Part shown: in pieces, positions 9,025-19,982 of the stretch
Layout: every line of letters begins with the position of its first letter
Numbering within the stretch: the stretch's first letter is position 1
Assembly: GCA_900660155.1 (NCBI GenBank)
Contig: CABFPE010000165.1
Coordinates: forward strand, 545,093-587,202
DNA length: 42,110 bases
From: Hofstenia miamia
Taxonomy: Eukaryota; Xenacoelomorpha; Acoela; Hofsteniidae
Direction of reading: 5' to 3'
The notes under the pieces: generated by a model
The model's database searches: none
Seen by the model: only the letters and a program-made list of their open reading frames with translations
What the model was told of the DNA's origin: nothing
Position numbers and translations under genes: made by a program

Positions 9025-12000
9025 ACACAGAAAACTTTTTTAGGAAAGTATAATAAACCATTTGCATGATGTTACTACTAAATTAATTTAAGTATTACAA
9101 CAGGTAATTTGGGTAATATTTTTAATGTTTTAATCAAGGATTCTAAATGAAATAAATTAAAAACAGTTTCAGCAAGCAAAATATTAGAAGAACAACTACC
9201 TAATATTTCTATGCAATATTTCTTATTTATTATAAAGATTTGCCAATAATCAAATCATAATTCACATGTGGTGAATTTCTAATTTATGAACAAAATGAAC
9301 CAATATGTAGCCCCAGTTCTATTGAAAATCATTAGGCATTATGAGAGTACCAATCTATAATATGATTATAGATTCATTAAAATATTATCAATGTTATTTT
9401 TATTGAGGATAACATAAATTTATAACTAGTAGTTAACAAACATTTGTTTGTCATCTGCTAAAATCTGTTAACTTTGTATATGAAATAATTTATTGCTTAA
9501 AATATATTCATTGTATTTCCATGTTTAATTCATGTTACTCATAAAGTAAAAAAATTGCTTATTCTAAAACTTCAAATTAATAATGCCAAAAGAAGATTAT
9601 TTCTAAAAATATACTGCTGAAATTTATGAAGATTTCTCAAAAATTCAAAATATATGTACATAATACAAATGTTTAGTGATTTTATTAGCCTATGTGAAAC
9701 ATAGAAGCAAACTTTCTGCATCTTTGTTGCTGTATAAAAATTATTTTTGAATTACAAACACTGCAATTCCTGCTGAATTTTATGAAATAATTTTTATTTA
9801 AGGTTACCAGATTTAAGTTGCTTAGTTTTTATTCAAGATAAATTTTATGTACTAGAAAAGAAACATATAATTTAACACTGATCTATAAGCATAGCTAAAG
9901 TCAATAATTCTAGATACACTGAGTTTTCTATCTCTAATGTGGAGTTTCAAACTTGTGGAGATTTTCAAATTAGATATATATTAGTGGTACTTTGCTAATT
10001 GGTTCACCATAAGAAATGAAAATCAAAACTGATGTAACTTAAGTACTTTAAACCAAATGGGCAGGCAGGAATGAGATTCATACTCTCATTTGAATTGAAA
10101 TTATTAGCTGTGATTTCAATTTTCAGAGCACACAACAATAAAGATGAGTAAAAAAGTGGAAGGCTTACTTAGCTTCAAAATCCTAATTTATAAATTTTAA
10201 TAGGTTTGAGGCCTGAGGCAATTGTTGCCTAAATTTATAGGCATTTATATACTTCTTCTAAGTTCTATGCTGCATAACTCCATGCAAAATTTCAAACTGC
10301 TATCTTTAATAGTTAAGGAGGTTTTTTTTGCAGTTTCTTGTTAACAGGTGGTGTAATTTCTATGGTTTCCACACCCACACTTGGAAACTATAAGTACAAT
10401 ATTTCCCAAACCTATACTTAAAATAAAATTGACATTATGTTTTTAAGTTTAGGTGCAAGGAGGGAAAATAGTGAGAAAACAGACTGTTTTTGAGGACCTG
10501 TTTTGTCCTCAAGCCTAAAGGTAGAATGTTCAATTTCATTCTCAGGTTCTCAAAATCCATTGTTATTTCTAAAAATGCCTTTTCTCTTGTGGTTCATAAA
10601 ATTTTTATCTAGAGGATGGATGGAAATGGTTTGACAACACCTGTGGTGGGTTATGTCACCTTCTTGTCAAATCTGATAAGAAAACCTTCAAATCAAATTT
10701 TCAAATTTTTACAAAAATTCCAAATTTTCATATCAAATAATGAGAAATTCCAAAACTCAAATTTCAAAGAAATTTTAGAAGCTAATGAGCAAACTTTGAT
10801 ATTGAAATTTTGGAAAATTTACACAAGACATTTATGAAATTTATGTAAAAACTAAATTTTAAAAATTCACAATTATTGTAATCCAGTGTATTAATATTAA
10901 ATTAATTTGTTAAATATTGTAACTGAAAATGCCTAACAGGTAATAATTATGATTTATAAATTCATTACCTTAAATATAATTCTGGGACCTGTTCTTTTAG
11001 TATGATTGATAATTCAACTGTGAACATATTTTACAGTCATTGTCACATATGTATGATGGGCTTTACTGATTTATCTGGAATAATTAAATAAAAATTTCAT
11101 CATTTTTCAAAATTTTTAAAAATGACTGGGCATCTACTCAAAATTTGATTTATACCTAGAAAAGCATATATTCTTTTTTGTATAGACAATTGGCTATGCA
11201 TGTTTAAATTAAGTTCCAGCATGTACTCCATATCTTTTCAAAAAAATTAGGTAATCTCTGCATCAGGTAGTTTTGAGTATACCTCATTACTACATGCATA
11301 TTTAATTACACAGTTTAATGTATATGCAATTATATAAGAATTTTTCAAACTTTCAAACTTCAAATCTAATTTTAAACTCAATAATATTCAAATTGTCAAA
11401 ACGCAACTTCATTTTAATCAAAGTTTTGATAGCCCTGCTATTTACATTACTTACTCATATCAAAATGATAAGCTTTGAAGATATTAATTTTTGTAATATA
11501 AATTAATTTTTTTAGACTTAGTTGCTGAATTTTTCAAGCAAATGTCAAAAGTTTTTAAAAAAGCAATTTCTTCACCAGGTTCAAGTTTAAGAAAAAAAAG
11601 ATTCAGATTTTTTTATTGGTGTGTTAATGCATTGCTTGGGTAGGGCCAGATCAGGTCTAAAATGTTTGTGATCTTTTCAATCCAGAACTTAGCAGTGAGT
11701 TCAAATGCGAAATATAGGTTTATTTAATTAATAGTAATTTTTAAAAGCTTGCTTAAAGAATGGTTAAGAAAACTTCAACTATGCCTTTTAGAAAGTGAGC
11801 ATATTACACATTGCACTGTTTTTATATTTTAAAATGGCATGTCATTCATTAACAATGGATTTGTTAAATTTGAATAAAACAATAATTATTAAAATTAGAA
11901 GGTTATAAGAAGAATTCATGTTATTTGCAATTTAAACAAAGGCATGCTGTTGCTAGAAACAACATGAAATGCAGTATTATTGTGATAGATAATTTCTGTT

Positions 12001-12435
12001 ATTTTTGTGTTTGAAATCCTTAATTCTTTATGTTCAGTTTACATAGATTTTCCCAGAGTGTTCCAAATATAAATTCCTTTCATAAGCTTGATTTATTAAC
12101 AGAATTGCAAAAAATTAAGGAAAATTTGTTTCTAAAATGTTTGCCATTTGAAAGACAATATTTTAGTCTAAATAGAATATCAAATGCATTTTGTTGCTTA
12201 ATCTGAATATATAAATCAGTGGTTGATAAGTTTTTATAGTATGATACAAGAATTCATTTATTCCATAAATTAATTAATTGTATTTTAAGAAATTTTTCAG
12301 CAGGTGTATGCAAGTTTATTCAAAATTTTGTTTTTTTAGTTCATAAGCCTGAAAAATAGACTTCCTTAATTATAAAATGATAAAAATTACAAGTATGTTA
12401 ACATTATTTAAAATTTCTAAGAATAGGTAACTTAC
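9025..12435. other. AT-rich intronic stretch with low-complexity runs
   Basis: No gene was recognised on either strand. At 10084-10107 a 24-nt minus-strand segment (NNFNSNE in phase 1, between ATCACAG and GTATGA) is a very weak microexon candidate. 10660-10830 and 11330-11420 are runs of short A/T tracts (AAATTTTCAAATTT-like) that create open frames without evident coding meaning. A small hairpin (TTGAGGAC 10490-10497 and GTCCTCAA 10505-10512) is present. Confidence 0.45.
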
Positions 12436-13050
12436 CACAACAGTCTGGGCATAGAGTATCACTAAACTCATCTGGTGAAAATGAATTATTTGTCAGAGCA
12501 TCATAGAAATAATCTCCATCTTCAGTACACCGTGGTTGAATCATATGCATATTATAAGTAGCATTCAAATCAAAACTTGTAAGATTAAGTTGTAGCTTCA
12601 AGTGGCCACATCTGCATGAATTTGGTTGACAATCACAGTAATGATCATCATTAAATATGGGAAAAGAATTATTGATTTCCATTATAGCTTTGTCAGATAT
12701 ATCTGCAATATACTTCCCTGAACTAAAGTCATCAGCCCACATTGGTGTATCAAATGGTGATATTTTTGTATGAAGATCACATGTTGGACAAGGTGAATAT
12801 TCAGTTGTAAAATTTGGCTTTATTTGAAACACAAACAATTTTTCATTACTATGGACAGTTAGCATATCACAAATAAAATATTCTGTAATTTCAGCCATAA
12901 AACAATAATGAAGAATGCCATCTTTTTGTAATTTACATGCAGAATATTTATCTAAACAGTGTTCATAAGTAAATGATATATTAACTAATCTTTTAAATAT
13001 GGAGCCTTTGACAGTGGCAAATGTAAACATATGAAAGAACATTTCAAAAT
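12436..13050 (-). CDS. Large cysteine-rich extracellular exon
   Basis: A 615-nt open segment on the minus strand ends at a strong donor, G followed by GTAAGT (12430-12435), and starts after AATTTAG (AG at 13051-13052); entry and exit are phase 1. It encodes 205 residues with many cysteines, including a CDCQPNSCRCG cluster about two-thirds along and CPDCC at the end. Asn-X-Ser/Thr sequons include NISF, NFTT, NLTS, NATY and NNSF. That pattern suits a secreted or luminal domain. Its phase matches the signal-peptide exon at 18527-18641, whose last base plus AT gives an Asn codon. I do not recognise the family. It is the longest credible coding segment in the window and more codon-like than its surroundings. 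Confidence 0.7.
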
Positions 13051-13575
13051 CTAAATTTCCTTAATTACAGATTTTGACTATGCACTAATGCTTTATAAAA
13101 ATGATAATTTTTGAAAGAGAATTAGTGATAAATCCATTTTTTGTGATTTCAAGTAGTATTATAGTAAATTTTGCAGAGTTTTAAAGATCAGTAGTGAAAT
13201 GCCTGATTTATAAATTACTTATACATCTAAATTGTTGCTGATCTACGCAGCATAAAATTTATATTGCATTGGTTTGCATTGCTTGTTCTAATGCAATTAC
13301 GACAATTAAAAAAGCATAATGTGCTCATTGAGCTTAATGTTTATGCATAAAGATTCTCTTAAAAAACAAACAATAATTTAGCTTTGAAACATATTCGATT
13401 GAATGTAGTTAAAAATTCACTAAAAATTTGTTTTACAATTTGAAGTTAAGCAAATATAAACTTCAAGATATATTGTGTGAAAATTTCCAAGATAAAGAAA
13501 CCAAATTAGTAGATTAATCAGTACAATTTAATTCTCATAAGTTCTTCTATGTGCAGTTTTATACAGCTTTCACAG
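13051..13575. other. Intronic stretch, nothing recognised
   Basis: AT-rich sequence with no supported feature on either strand; intron 1 of the minus-strand gene if the model holds. Confidence 0.5.
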
Positions 13576-13628
13576 ACACAACTAATTCTAAGCCACGTAG
13601 CACTGCAACCAAACGACAAACGAGAAAA
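13576..13628 (+). other. Exon-like segment on the opposite strand
   Basis: A pyrimidine-containing acceptor (TACAGCTTTCACAG, AG at 13574-13575) is followed by 53 open nucleotides reading TTNSKPRSTATKRQTRK, then GTAATT (13629-13634). GC content rises locally and the peptide is basic and Thr-rich. No neighbouring plus-strand exon was found, and the length is not a multiple of three, so this is only a curiosity inside the large minus-strand intron. Confidence 0.15.
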
Positions 13629-14265
13629 GTAATTCCATAACAAACATATCTGTCAAGTAACTAAGTAATACATTTTAAAAATAAAATGATTTTCTGAATT
13701 TTCTGACCACAAAAATTTCCTTTATTTTCTTTTAAAATATGAAATAAAACATAACTCTTTGCCAGAAGTCTTTGAAGCTAAAACTGGTTAAAGTGTGAGT
13801 GAAATCATAAAATTTTTCTTAGAATGGTAGCCAAGTTATTTGTAATGGCGATTTAATATAAATATAAATCATTAGAAAAAGAATATGTAACATAAGACCC
13901 CTGCATATTGTTGAGTGTTTTATTTTTGCTTTAGTCTTTGCATACACTACACCTAAAATCACTATATTATCCACAGTGGCAACATGTAGAAATCTATTTA
14001 TATATTTCAAATATCAAAGACATCATACTAGTGAACACTGCTGCAATGGCGTACAAGTGGGCTAGGATTTGTTTAGTTCAATCAACCCCCTGTTTCACAT
14101 TTCTTTTATTTTTTGTTCGGACTTCTCTTTTTAATAATAAACGTTTAAAAATACAATGTAAAGTTTGCCATATAACTTATTCGATGTTAGTTTTCATATA
14201 CAACATAATGAAAATATCAATTATGTCTTCTCAAAATAGAGCAACTTCTTGATTAGTACATTCAA
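13629..14265. other. No supported gene
   Basis: Overlapping open frames occur on both strands (13819-14010 minus, 13938-14252 plus), but neither shows a recognisable domain. The plus-strand one may include decayed transposon sequence leading into the hAT fragment at 14266. Confidence 0.4.
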
Positions 14266-14511
14266 TGTTTGCCCGAAGGAATGATTTCCCATTGTCCTGG
14301 TTGTACTTTAGCTGTGGGGAGTGTAAGTTGCGAATTATCATTCAGTGCTCTTTGGAGACTAATTACTTATACCAGGGCCAAGATAGGAGAGGAAAGAATG
14401 TATAATTGGCTACAATCACTAAACTTTATGGCAAGTGCATTGATCTACCAAATGTTGCTGGTCTTTTTAAAAAATTGCTTCCTCTGTGCTAAAGCTCTCC
14501 AGTTAAATATT
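14266..14511 (+). pseudogene. hAT-type transposase C-terminal fragment
   Basis: This plus-strand open stretch contains SVSCELSFSALWRLITYTRA followed by IGEERMYNWLQSL. It matches the hAT dimerisation block (SxxCERSFSxLRxIKTxLRsxMxxERLxxLxLL) typical of ZMYM1/52-kDa-repressor-like hAT transposases. The usual Cys-Glu-Arg has become Cys-Glu-Leu. No zinc finger or catalytic domain is recognisable upstream, so only the C-terminal end is left, probably 5'-truncated. The family call rests on memory of the motif; terminal repeats were not found. Confidence 0.6.
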
Positions 14512-14514
14512 TGA

Positions 14515-17382
14515 ATGACATTTGACAGTGTTTTCTTCTGGTTTGTTGAAAAATCTTTATTTCATGTGATTACATAATAGTTGTTTCTTATCATTTCGTC
14601 TGTTGTTATACTCTCAAGTTAAGCATTATGAATGAAAGACTAATTTATTCATTCAAGAATGACATGATTCAGATCATTAACCTTAATTGTTCTTTTGGAC
14701 TTTTATTAAAAGTAGTAAAGTTTTTTGAAATAAATCATTTAATTCGAGAAACTTAGATTCAGTCGAATCCCTGCTCGTTAAATTTTTGTGTACGCCCTTG
14801 CACTATATATTTGGTTATTATTATTAACATTGAAAAAGTTCAGCAATAATAAATTAAGACTTTGTTTAAAGAAATCCCTTAAATACAACAATCGTGGATT
14901 TCAAAGCTTACCAAATATATTTTTAGGAAAATTTACTAATTTGATATTTTTAGTTTTAAGGCTTACTGTCTGTTTCTTAGATTGCATGTAAATGATTGTA
15001 GTATGAATGTTAATCAGTCATTTACAGCATCTTGATGCTCAAATCGAGACTATACAAAAATATTGATTGCAAGAGAATTTTTTTCATCACAATTGAACAA
15101 ATAACAAGTGACGTTGCTCAGCTTCTTTTCTCGAGTTCAGTAACTTATCTTCCCCTTCGCATGACATTATGCAGAATTCCTGAACATTCATCCCGAAACC
15201 TCTAATGTTCGAATAATTTGAAATTTTTTTAATTCTAATGTACTGTAATCTGTTACATTTTGCTGCAAAGTTTGCATTACAGTAAATTATTATTACTATT
15301 ATAAAACTAATGCGAGACAAGCAGGGTTTCATAGATGGCCTATATATTTTGCTGTTGTTAAATAGCATTTAGAAATATTTATTCCAATTCACATTCAAAA
15401 ATATTGAAATTATAAATGAAGTATATGATCAATACCATAAATTGCTATGCGGAACATTATCGTTTAAATCGATTTCAACGAAAGCTGAGGTAACCCGAAT
15501 AAATTAAATTTTAAGAATGGTGCATGTGATAAAAACCTGAAATGGCATGATGTGATTGTTCGAATCAAATGCATATAATTTCAATAATTTATTCAATTTT
15601 GATTGCTTATCATTAGGCCGACCGGATTTTGACGTAATTAGTGCCCCATCTTTTTCTAACCAATTCAAAATTTTGACTTTATTTTTACTTAAATGAAAAA
15701 ACCGTCAATAGAGGTTGAGAACGGGAATTATATGAAACATTACATTGATTAAAGTGATAAACAAAAACTTCTGAAAATTTTTAAACAAAAAATTTTTATC
15801 TTTACAAAGCAGTTTTTTCAAGAGTGAAAAGTTTCTCGCAACCATGCATGTTGTGGCCGTGCATGATTGAGCATTGGAAATTTTAGGATAAAATAATCCC
15901 GTGATGTCTAGCACGTCTTGCTCGCGAATGGAGAGCCTATTTGTTTTCCTTAAAATCAAAATTCTTCGCATGCTTTCACGAAGAATATTTTGTGGATTCT
16001 ATTTTTTCCATGATACTAAGAACAAAGCAGAGATGAGCATACAAAATAAAAACTATTGCATTGCATTATTGAAATAAAAGCCTGCAATTTAAGTATGATT
16101 TATAAGAAGAACAAATTTTCATTATATTTCGAAAACACGACGATTTTAACTATATTTTGAACATATTAACTGAAATGACTTTGGGTCGGACTAGTTATCA
16201 TTTCAAAAGCCTTTGCAATCTAGTGTTAAGAAGCCACAACACTTCCTAAAGCAATTAGACAAAACAAAATATTTATTTCTATTAATACCATGTTGCAATG
16301 TTGCCAATTAAAGAATTCACCACCTTTCACAAAAGAAAAGCAGTTCAAAATATATGCAAAGGATGGAAACTCCTTAAAAAATTAAAACTGGGACAACTTA
16401 CTGCTAAAAGTTAAAAATAAATCAAATTTCCTTAATATAGTAATGGCGTCAGTAGTTGATACTATTCAAGTTTTAGCAATGTATTTTCTTCTAAGTTTTT
16501 TCATGGGATCTGTATCTTACTTATAACTTGCTACAATAGCACTTAGCAGGAAAAAGTTGAATTCATTCTTTCCAATCAATTAATAGTTATTAATAAAATT
16601 TGCAATACAGTGTATCTTAAGCTCTTTTCTAAAATACAAAAATGTAGTAAACTGGCTGCATACATACCTATTTTTTCAATGCAATCTACATTGCACATTG
16701 GTGTAGACTATTGGGACATTATCAAAAATCACAGCTTTTTATTTTTATCGCTATAGGTGAACATCTAATGTAATAATTTTCATAAACTTATTAATTGTGC
16801 TCAATTTGTATTAATCACTTGAAAAGCTGGAATAAATTTATCATTAAAAACTATTCAAGACAGAAATGATCTACAACAGTTTCAACACATATGCAGTGGT
16901 ATGGTTGAAAGCAATCAGCAATTTCAAAAATAAGCCTCACCACGAGTTTCTATCATTTTCAATCTTTCTGTAGAGATTCATTAACTAGGGCATTATTCAA
17001 ATTTGTATTTGAAAAATAATCCTCACTAAAAAGCTTGTGAAATCAAAAAATATTAAAATTATTTGTGCCTTAGAAGCAGAAGAAATACAGTTCTGACATT
17101 CATCTTATCTACAATTCTGTAAGCAATTCTCAAATTTGCAATGAGAGTCTATATTTAAAATTTTTTAGAGCCAAGCAATTTTGCTAAGAATACAGAAATT
17201 CTCTCCTACAAACTGCCTCGAATTGTTGCAAATACTTTAGGGCATTCATTGTAGAATTTGGATATGCTTAAAGCGATGTGCTTATGAGAACGTTTAAAAT
17301 AGGTTTAATAAAACTAAGTAAATATTGTGTACCTGCACTATATTATTTAATGTTTACCTTCAATTACATTAATTTTAGGGTA
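14515..17382. other. Intronic stretch, no supported gene
   Basis: Several open frames under 95 codons occur (14788-14991 plus, 15087-15368 and 15705-15971 minus) without domains or convincing splice context. 16668-16685 is an 18-nt minus-strand segment (CIEKI in phase 1, between CAATGTAG and GTATGT), a very weak microexon candidate. A B-box-like GTCGAATCC near 14763 has no A box that I can identify. Confidence 0.4.
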
Positions 17383-17532
17383 CAGTGAGACTACGTGATT
17401 GGTCACATGTGATCAATAACTAGTAAAATTATCGCATACCTAATGCTTTAGTTATACTATGCGATTCAGTTTAACCACTTACTGGTAATGCGATTTTGTA
17501 GTTTCTCTTGCACCAATCGCATAGTCTAACTG
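17383..17532. mobile_element. Small MITE-like inverted-repeat element
   Basis: About 150 bp flanked by 21-bp inverted repeats: CAGTGAGACTACGTGATTGG at the left (17383-17403) pairs with the reverse complement of 17512-17532 with three mismatches. Inside, ATCGCATA (17431-17438) and TATGCGAT (17458-17465) form a further inverted pair, and ATGCGATT recurs near 17488. This is the architecture of a non-autonomous DNA transposon. No clear target-site duplication was identified, so the exact ends and superfamily are open. Confidence 0.5.
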
Positions 17533-18526
17533 AAGTCTTACAATAAACATATTCAATATAGCTCTCCCTTTTCATGTAAAAATGCATGGTAATTTTTTGG
17601 GTGTTGTCGTAGGTGGTACATGTCGGGCAGAGTAATTGCTTAAATTTGTGCATGATTATTCAATCGCCTACGTGACCTGTTTCTTAAACTTGCAGAAAAC
17701 AAAAAATACACAAAACTTCGCTTTTTAGCTGAAAATTTTTTAAAAGTTTTGTTGAGATTGTAGAGCACCCAGGAAAAATGCTTAAAGAAAAAATTTAGAT
17801 AACGATTTATAGCAGTGTAAAATTTACGCAGCTTGAATATACCAAGTTTTACTACATATTTTTGGAAATATTTTTTTTTAAATTCTTTTTGTTCCATAGC
17901 ATTTTAATCAAGTACGATCAGTCAAAAGAATGATTGGGATGTTCTTCTGTCATGTTGAAAATTCTATTTAAGACAAATTTAACAAAAGTTTTAAAGCAAG
18001 TGCTTTTTAATGAAAAGGATTTACTATCAATTCCATTATTTATCTAACAACTAATATCAAATTTGCTGTCCCAGAAATTTCGTTTCTTTAGCAATTACCA
18101 ACAATCGAGCAGAATTTTGGTTTACCCTATAATTTACACCGAAATATATTCATTTTAAAAGAGGTCTAAAATCAAATTGACAAGTATCTTCACAAACAGT
18201 TTCACCTCTTTCACATCTTCATTTCAAATATGGTTCCTGGAATATAATCAGAATTTTGTAACTAGGCCTATATCATAATATCGAGTAAATTTTATTTTAT
18301 TCAATAAGTAACAATGCTCATTAAAGTCAATCGCAATAATATTATGAGAAGTGCCTTAGTATTATGAGAGAAGCCTTAGTAAAAATAGATCTCCGTGTCC
18401 GTCTGTCGAAATTTATTGAAAATTGCTCAAGCATAGTTGGATAAAATTTTACACATGCCTAATCTGTTGCTTATTTTGCATCTATATTTGGGATAATTCA
18501 GTTAACAAAACAAAATATGTACATAC
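17533..18526. other. Intronic stretch, nothing firm
   Basis: Minus-strand open frames at 17471-17653 and 17640-17897 have no recognised domain. 18340-18359 and 18360-18379 are an imperfect 20-bp tandem duplication (TATTATGAGA...CCTTAG). Otherwise AT-rich, unannotated. Confidence 0.4.
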
Positions 18527-18641
18527 TCATTAAATCTGATATGTCATAGCACTCTTCTGGTACTTCATCAGCATAATCAGTGCAGCTTGCCTCTTTAGGA
18601 AGAGTAAGTCCCACCATTATCCATACAACAAGGCCAATCAT
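18527..18641 (-). CDS. First coding exon: signal peptide
   Basis: On the minus strand an ATG at 18641-18639 begins 38 codons plus one base, ending at a GTATGT donor (18521-18526). The first 20 residues, MIGLVVWIMVGLTLPKEASC, form a hydrophobic core followed by a small-residue cleavage-like end, as in a eukaryotic signal peptide. An acidic stretch with two more cysteines follows (TDYADEVPEECYDISDLM). ATTTAG stands immediately before the ATG, so a 5' UTR intron may end there; a possible donor GTATTT lies at 18692-18697. The phase (1) fits the 12436-13050 exon about 5.5 kb away. Together these suggest the 5' end of a secreted or membrane protein gene running leftwards. Confidence 0.55.
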
Positions 18642-19325
18642 CTAAATTATAATATCTATAGCTTGCCATGAAGGTCCTAGAAATAGTGCAAAAATACCTT
18701 TCTCGGAAAATTAAGCCATCCCTATAAATTTAATTTATTTATACCCTGAGAAGTATTAAAATTGCTTTACCTCACCACAACAGAGTACTTAAAGGTTCTT
18801 CTTAAAATTATAGAATTTGTATAATTATGTATTATACAGGTACCAAATCATATATCGTCAATGATAAAAGATTGCAAGCCAAAGAATGTGGCAGGCTGGG
18901 ATTGAGTGACATAAGCTGTGGCATACATGACACTCTAGCCTCATCACTGTTTGTAGTAGCTTATTTGCATATTTAGACAAATCCTCACAATTAGAGACTG
19001 AAAGTTTTACTTAATAGCAGCTACTACATATCATTTCTTTTGAAATAATTAATTTAATTAAGGTTAAATACCTTTTGTATGCAAACGCTCATTTCTATTT
19101 GAAAACAGTTTCAAGAATGAAAATACTTGGCTCAATTAAGATGTGGCAAATGTACAACCAATTACGAAGCAGTTTTGTAAGAATGAATATCTGTAAGTAT
19201 TTATTTATAATTTTATGTTTAAAATGGCTCTGTGATTCGTTGTTTAATAAAATAACTAATATATTTTGCTGCATTGATGTTTTAACTACAATATAAGTTT
19301 GTTTAGTTCAAGAATATTTCTCCTC
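18642..19325. other. Presumed upstream region of the minus-strand gene
   Basis: This stretch should hold the 5' UTR and promoter if 18641 is the true start. I see no clear TATA or initiator. A plus-strand open frame (19075-19296) ends near a donor-like GTAAGTAT (19192) but has no recognisable domain and is not called. Confidence 0.35.
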
Positions 19326-19328
19326 TAA

Positions 19329-19493
19329 GGCCCGTCGCACACTGCCGTTACGAACCTTAACTTAAGCCTTAACGGCAGTGTGCTACGGTATTTCTTAAGT
19401 TACGGTTAAAATTGAGGTGTACGTTCTCGTTAAGTTAAGGTTTACCTTAACTGCAGTGTGCGACGATCAAGAGGGGGTCGCACACTGCCGTTA
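19329..19493. repeat. Left end of Harbinger element: four terminal-motif copies
   Basis: The 17-bp motif GTCGCACACTGCCGTTA occurs at 19334-19350 (+), 19370-19386 (-, one or two changes), 19448-19464 (-, one change) and 19477-19493 (+, exact). The first pair can fold into a long hairpin covering 19330-19389. TTAAGTTAAGG-like tails accompany the copies. Repeated subterminal motifs commonly serve as transposase binding sites; alternatively they record insertion of related short elements. Confidence 0.75.
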
Positions 19494-19722
19494 AGTTAAG
19501 GTTTGTAAACAATCTCATAATTGCAAAAACACATGCCTGCCTATTTTGTAGAAATAAATATTTTAATTCACTAGTGAACTGGTACCGTTTTGTTTATATA
19601 TTTTTATAAATTGCAATTGTATACACGACTGCATATTCAAAAATAAAAAAAATAAATCTTGTTCAATAGGATAACAATATTGTTTTAATGAATTAGTAAG
19701 CTGTTTTTCAATATTTCATAAA

Positions 19723-19982
19723 ATGGAACGCAAATTTCAAGCAGCTGCAATATTAAGCCAAGCTAGTTTCACCATGTTTGCAATAATGCTCACTGAAGAA
19801 GAAACTGAAATAACTCGGAAACATTGGATAAATCCATATTTGGCCTTAAGAGAGGAAGAAGAACCTACTTTTAGACTTTTAAAACAATTTGATCCTACAG
19901 GTTTTAGGAATTATTAGCGTATTTCTCCAGTGGAATTTGAATATCTTTATAGAATTATTCATCCACTGATTTCAAAAAGGTT
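19723..19982 (+). pseudogene. PIF/Harbinger (HARBI1-like) transposase, N-terminal part
   Basis: The ATG at 19723 opens 64 codons to a TAG at 19915-19917, and the same frame continues to the assembly gap. RKHWINPYLALREEEEPTF then a GFRNY...RISPVEFEYLYRII stretch matches the conserved start of HARBI1-like nucleases (RRWWVxPWLxxR...FRNFxRMSPxxFxxLL). The family cleaves DNA with a DDE RNase H-like domain, which would lie in the unread gap, so the catalytic residues cannot be assessed. The in-frame TAG within the conserved block argues that this copy is inactive. Family assignment is from remembered motifs. Confidence 0.75.

Noticed and set aside
14755..14785. tRNA or tRNA-derived SINE (GTCGAATCC resembles a B box)
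   Set aside because: No A box or cloverleaf could be found upstream at the right distance.
17358..17390. 33-nt minus-strand microexon (SLYPKINVIE in phase 1)
   Set aside because: It overlaps the terminal repeat of the MITE at 17383 and its acceptor is weak, so it is better explained as chance.
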